Of a DNA stretch of 7,490 bases, positions 5,023-7,490 are shown one piece after another (position 1 is the first letter of the stretch; each line of letters starts with the position of its first letter). The position numbers and the translations under genes are program-made. The stretch comes from Microbacteriaceae bacterium. GTDB lineage: Bacteria > Actinomycetota > Actinomycetes > Actinomycetales > Microbacteriaceae. The DNA is taken from assembly GCA_017744755.1 (NCBI GenBank), contig JAGIAU010000105.1:1-7490 (forward strand), given 5' to 3'. Under the pieces are notes generated by a model. That model was not told where the DNA came from. It did not search any database and saw only the letters and a program-made list of their open reading frames with translations.

Positions 5023-5475
5023 ATGAGCGAGCCGGTCCGCATCAGCCCCGTCCGCCCGGAGGACCGCGAGGAATGGCTCGGACTCTGGCGCGGCTACACG
5101 AGGTTCTACGAGACGGACGTCCCCGCGGAGGTGACGGCGGCGACCTTCGAGCGGATCACAGGCCCCGGCGAGGAGCTGCACGGCGCGATCGCCCGCGACG
5201 CCGATGGCACGGCGGTCGGCCTCGTGCACTGGCTGACGCATCCGGCGACGTGGACGACGACGGACTACTGCTATCTGGAGGACCTGTTCGTCTCGCCGGA
5301 TGCGCGCGGAGGACGCATCGGCGAGGCCCTCATCGCGCACGTCCGCGACTGGGCGAGCGAGCACGGCTCGAGCAAGGTCTACTGGCTCACCGCCGAGACG
5401 AACGCGACCGCCCGGCGTCTCTACGACCGCGTCGCGGCGCACAGCGGATTCGTCCAGTACCAGATCGCGCTCTGA
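5023..5475 (+). CDS. GNAT-family N-acetyltransferase
   Basis: A 150-aa GNAT-fold protein, expected to transfer an acetyl group from acetyl-CoA to an unknown amine. Motif A spans about residues 82-105 (YCYLEDLFVSPDARG, then GRIGEALI) and holds the pyrophosphate-binding loop R95-G-G-R98-I-G100. The usual Gly at position 98 is Arg, while R95 and G100 are kept. Motif B is ETNATARRLYDRV (125-137), the classic N-x-x-A-x-x-LY helix. The substrate cannot be read from the sequence. The start was chosen at ATG 5023, since any earlier in-frame start (to 4897) would run through the tRNA. There is no good Shine-Dalgarno. TAACGT at 5010-5015, 7 nt before the ATG, could be a -10 giving a leaderless message, or the gene may be cotranscribed with the tRNA 18 bp upstream. 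The VOC gene follows after 46 bp. Confidence 0.85.
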   Translation: MSEPVRISPVRPEDREEWLGLWRGYTRFYETDVPAEVTAATFERITGPGEELHGAIARDADGTAVGLVHWLTHPATWTTTDYCYLEDLFVSPDARGGRIGEALIAHVRDWASEHGSSKVYWLTAETNATARRLYDRVAAHSGFVQYQIAL

Positions 5476-5521
5476 GGCGCGGGCGCGGAACACGTCGCGC
5501 CGCCGGAACGTTCTCGACCCT

Positions 5522-5977
5522 ATGAGCGAATCCGTGCGACCCGTCGTCCGCCAGCTCCGTCTCGTCGTCGAGGCCGAGGACTTCGAGGCGGCCCTCGCCT
5601 TCTACCGCGACGCGCTCGGCCTGCCCGAGCAGGCGGCGTTCACGGGCGACGGCGACGCGCGCGTCGTCATCTTGGACGCGGGCCGCGCGACCCTCGAGCT
5701 CGCGAACCCCGCGCAGAAGCGCATGATCGACGCGGTCGAGGCGGAGGGGCGGCCGAGCCCGCGCATCCGCGTCGCGTTCGAGGTCGATGACGCCGCGGGC
5801 TCGACGGACCGGCTCGTCCGGGCGGGCGGGGAGCTCGTCGCCGCGCCGCGCGAGACTCCGTGGCGGTCGCTCAATGCGCGGCTCGACGCCCCGGCCGGCC
5901 TGCAGGTCACGCTCTTCCAGGAGCTCGAGCCGATCGAGGAGCGCATGCGGCGGGACGGCTTCGGGACGTCGTCGTAG
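5522..5977 (+). CDS. VOC-superfamily (glyoxalase/bleomycin-resistance/dioxygenase fold) protein
   Basis: A 151-aa protein with the paired beta-alpha-beta-beta-beta modules of the VOC fold. The first module is about residues 10-62 (LRLVVEAEDFEAALAFYRDA, then LGLPEQ, VVILDAGRATLELAN), the second about 80-135 (RIRVAFEVDDAAGSTDRLV, then RAGGELVAAP and LDAPAGLQVTLFQEL). E59 in TLELAN is where a metal-binding Glu usually lies, but the His expected in the first strand is absent (QLRLVV). A canonical glyoxalase I metal site is therefore not supported; a binding or resistance role is as likely. The start at ATG 5522 fits the fold. No clear Shine-Dalgarno or -10 precedes it, and the nearest GGAA (5505) is too far. 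It lies 46 bp after the GNAT gene and 38 bp before the aidB-like gene on the same strand, so a small operon is possible. Confidence 0.82.
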   Translation: MSESVRPVVRQLRLVVEAEDFEAALAFYRDALGLPEQAAFTGDGDARVVILDAGRATLELANPAQKRMIDAVEAEGRPSPRIRVAFEVDDAAGSTDRLVRAGGELVAAPRETPWRSLNARLDAPAGLQVTLFQELEPIEERMRRDGFGTSS

Positions 5978-5985
5978 GCTGGCCC

Positions 5986-5998
5986 GCGGAGCTTCCGC
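5986..5998 (+). repeat. Small inverted repeat between the VOC and aidB-like genes
   Basis: GCGGA-GCT-TCCGC is a perfect 5-bp stem with a 3-nt loop, 8 bp after the VOC stop and just ahead of the GAAAGGG ribosome-binding site of the next gene. There is no U-tract. It may be a weak attenuator or leader hairpin, or chance in GC-rich DNA. Confidence 0.3.
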
Positions 5999-6015
5999 AG
6001 GGCGAAAGGGCGACG

Positions 6016-7490
6016 ATGCCGGCGACGCACGAGGTCACGAATCAGGCGCCGCCGCGCGTCGGGCTCGACGAGTTCGCGGAGAACGCGCCCCTCGCGGAGG
6101 GCGTCCTCCGCCATGATGCAGGCTGGGCGGTGGAACGCCTCCGCGCGATCGGGACTCGGGTGGGGACCGCGGAGTTCCAGCAGGACGCCGCGGCGGCGAA
6201 CCGGCGCGAGCCGCAGCTCGCCGCCTTCGACCGCTGGGGCCGCCGGATCGACGAGGTCGTCTACGACGAGAGCTACCACCGGGTGATCGGCGCCGCGATC
6301 GCCGACGGCGCGCACACGAGCGCGTGGGCGGCGCCGCGGCCGGGGGCGAACGTCGCGCGGGCCGCGGCGTTCATGCTCTACGCCCAGGTCGAGCCGGGCC
6401 ACGCCTGCCCGGTGTCGATGACGCATGCCGCGTGGCCGGTCATCGAGCAGCAGGGCGGCGCGGTGGCGGCCGAGTGGCTGCCGCGGCTCGCGAGCCGCGA
6501 CTACGAGCCGCGGCTCGAGCCCGGCAAGACCTCCGCGATCCTCGGCATGGCGATGACGGAGAAGCAGGGCGGCTCGGACGTCCGGGCGAACACGACGCGC
6601 GCCGAGCCCGTCGGCGCGCGGGGCGACGGGACGTACGCGCTCACCGGCCACAAGTGGTTCTGCTCCGCGCCCATGTCGGACGCGTTCCTCGTGCTCGCGC
6701 AGGCGCCGGGCGGGCTGTCGTGCTTCCTCGTGCCGCGCGTCCTGCCGGACGGCGAGCGGAACGCCTTCCGCATCCAGCGGCTCAAGGACAAGCTCGGCAA
6801 CCGCGCGAACGCCTCCTCGGAGATCGAGCTCGAGGACACGGCCGGCGTCCTGCTCGGCGAGGAGGGACGCGGCGTCCGCACGATCATCGACATGGTGCAG
6901 CAGACCCGGCTCGACTGCATCCTCGGCACCGCGGCCGGGATGCGGCAGGCGACCGCGGAGGCGGCGTGGCACGCGCGGCATCGTGCGGCGTTCGGCGCGC
7001 TGCTCGTCGACCAGCCGGCCATGACCGGTGTCGTCGCGGATCTGCAGCTCGAGACGGAGGCGGCGGTCGCGACGGCCCTGCGCCTCGCGCGCGCCGAGGA
7101 CGCCGATGCGAGCGCGCAGGAACGCGCGTTCGTCCGCCTCGCGACGCCCGTCGCGAAGTACTGGATCTGCAAGCGCGGCCCCGGTCACGCCTATGAGGCG
7201 CTCGAATGCCTCGGCGGCAACGGCTACACGGAGGCGTTCCCGCTCGCGATGCGCTACCGGGAGCAGCCGGTCATGGCGGTGTGGGAGGGCTCGGGGAACG
7301 TCATCGCGCTCGACGTCCTCCGCGCGCTGACCCGCGAGCCGGAGTCGCTCGAGGCCTTCGATGCGGAGGTCTCGATCGCGGCCGGAGAGAACGCCCTCCT
7401 CGACGCCCATCTCGCGCGCGCACGGGCACTGGTCCGCGAGACCTTGACGGCGGCGGAACCCGCCTCGCGCGCCCGCGAGCTGGTCGCCGC
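6016..7490 (+). CDS. aidB: AidB-like acyl-CoA dehydrogenase (C-terminus cut by right edge)
   Basis: 491 complete codons of an acyl-CoA dehydrogenase-fold flavoprotein closest to AidB (about 540 aa), so roughly 50 residues are missing at the right edge. Hallmarks in order: the N-terminal NQAPPRVGLDEFAENAPL; DRWGRRIDEV (72-81); the Cys-containing EPGHACPVSMTHAAWP; the FAD-loop GMAMTEKQGGSDVRANTT (177-194); GHKWFCSAPMSDAF (211-224); RLKDKLGNRANASSE (255-269); TRLDC (297-301); KYWICKR (381-387); LGGNGYTE; and VWEGSGN with Glu424, which aligns with the catalytic-position Glu of AidB. E. coli AidB is induced by alkylation (Ada), binds FAD and DNA, and has weak isovaleryl-CoA dehydrogenase activity; its true role is unsettled. 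The DNA-binding C-terminal domain begins near residue 440 and is incomplete here. ATG 6016 follows GAAAGGG (6004-6010) by 5 nt. It is probably cotranscribed with the VOC gene 38 bp upstream; no ada or alkA is in view. Confidence 0.92.
   Translation, partial: MPATHEVTNQAPPRVGLDEFAENAPLAEGVLRHDAGWAVERLRAIGTRVGTAEFQQDAAAANRREPQLAAFDRWGRRIDEVVYDESYHRVIGAAIADGAHTSAWAAPRPGANVARAAAFMLYAQVEPGHACPVSMTHAAWPVIEQQGGAVAAEWLPRLASRDYEPRLEPGKTSAILGMAMTEKQGGSDVRANTTRAEPVGARGDGTYALTGHKWFCSAPMSDAFLVLAQAPGGLSCFLVPRVLPDGERNAFRIQRLKDKLGNRANASSEIELEDTAGVLLGEEGRGVRTIIDMVQQTRLDCILGTAAGMRQATAEAAWHARHRAAFGALLVDQPAMTGVVADLQLETEAAVATALRLARAEDADASAQERAFVRLATPVAKYWICKRGPGHAYEALECLGGNGYTEAFPLAMRYREQPVMAVWEGSGNVIALDVLRALTREPESLEAFDAEVSIAAGENALLDAHLARARALVRETLTAAEPASRARELVA

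Noticed and set aside
5506..5513. GAACGTTC as an SOS (LexA) box before the VOC gene
   Set aside because: It lacks the 4-bp spacer between GAAC and GTTC half-sites expected of the actinobacterial LexA box; an 8-bp palindrome can occur by chance.
5602..7410. Long minus-strand open frame (602 codons) opposite the VOC and aidB-like genes
   Set aside because: It has Arg/Ala/Leu/Gly-biased composition with no domain signature and lies opposite conserved AidB motifs.

Overview
This 7.5 kb window is very GC-rich, protein-dense DNA. The codon bias (nearly all third positions G or C), short intergenic gaps, several start codons lying directly behind a -10 box without a Shine-Dalgarno sequence, and the gene content suggest a chromosomal segment of a high-GC actinobacterium, most likely Microbacteriaceae-like (family placement is inference). 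No transposase, integrase, CRISPR array, phage gene or composition break was seen.

Left part, minus strand (1-3836). From right to left this holds: a YajQ-family nucleotide-binding protein; a PLD-type cardiolipin synthase whose ATG overlaps the yajQ stop (ATGA); an ArsR-family repressor with its own near-consensus promoter and a perfect inverted-repeat operator over its start codon; a 323-aa protein with two SRPBCC (AHSA1-like) domains; and the N-terminal part of a secreted or membrane-anchored Pro/Ala/Glu-rich protein that runs off the left edge. The 125 bp before that last gene contain two hairpins.

Centre (3837-4845). A divergent control region separates yajQ from an organic-peroxide module, ohrR followed by ohr. 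A perfect 20-bp palindrome, with a weaker second copy 15 bp away, overlaps the ohrR promoter. OhrR keeps the sensing Cys and its three Tyr partners at the family spacing, and Ohr keeps both catalytic cysteines, so this looks like an intact organic-hydroperoxide sensing and detoxification unit.

Right part, plus strand (4846-7490). A tRNA-Tyr(GUA) gene with its own promoter is followed only 18 bp later by a GNAT acetyltransferase, then a VOC-fold protein, then an AidB-like acyl-CoA dehydrogenase cut by the right edge at 491 of about 540 residues.

The window mixes housekeeping genes (tRNA, cardiolipin synthesis, YajQ) with stress functions (organic peroxide, and an alkylation-response homologue). 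No wholly new system is evident. The points most worth checking are the ArsR/tandem-SRPBCC unit with an operator across its start codon, the run of apparently leaderless genes, the yajQ-cls coupling, and the shared yajQ/ohrR control region.
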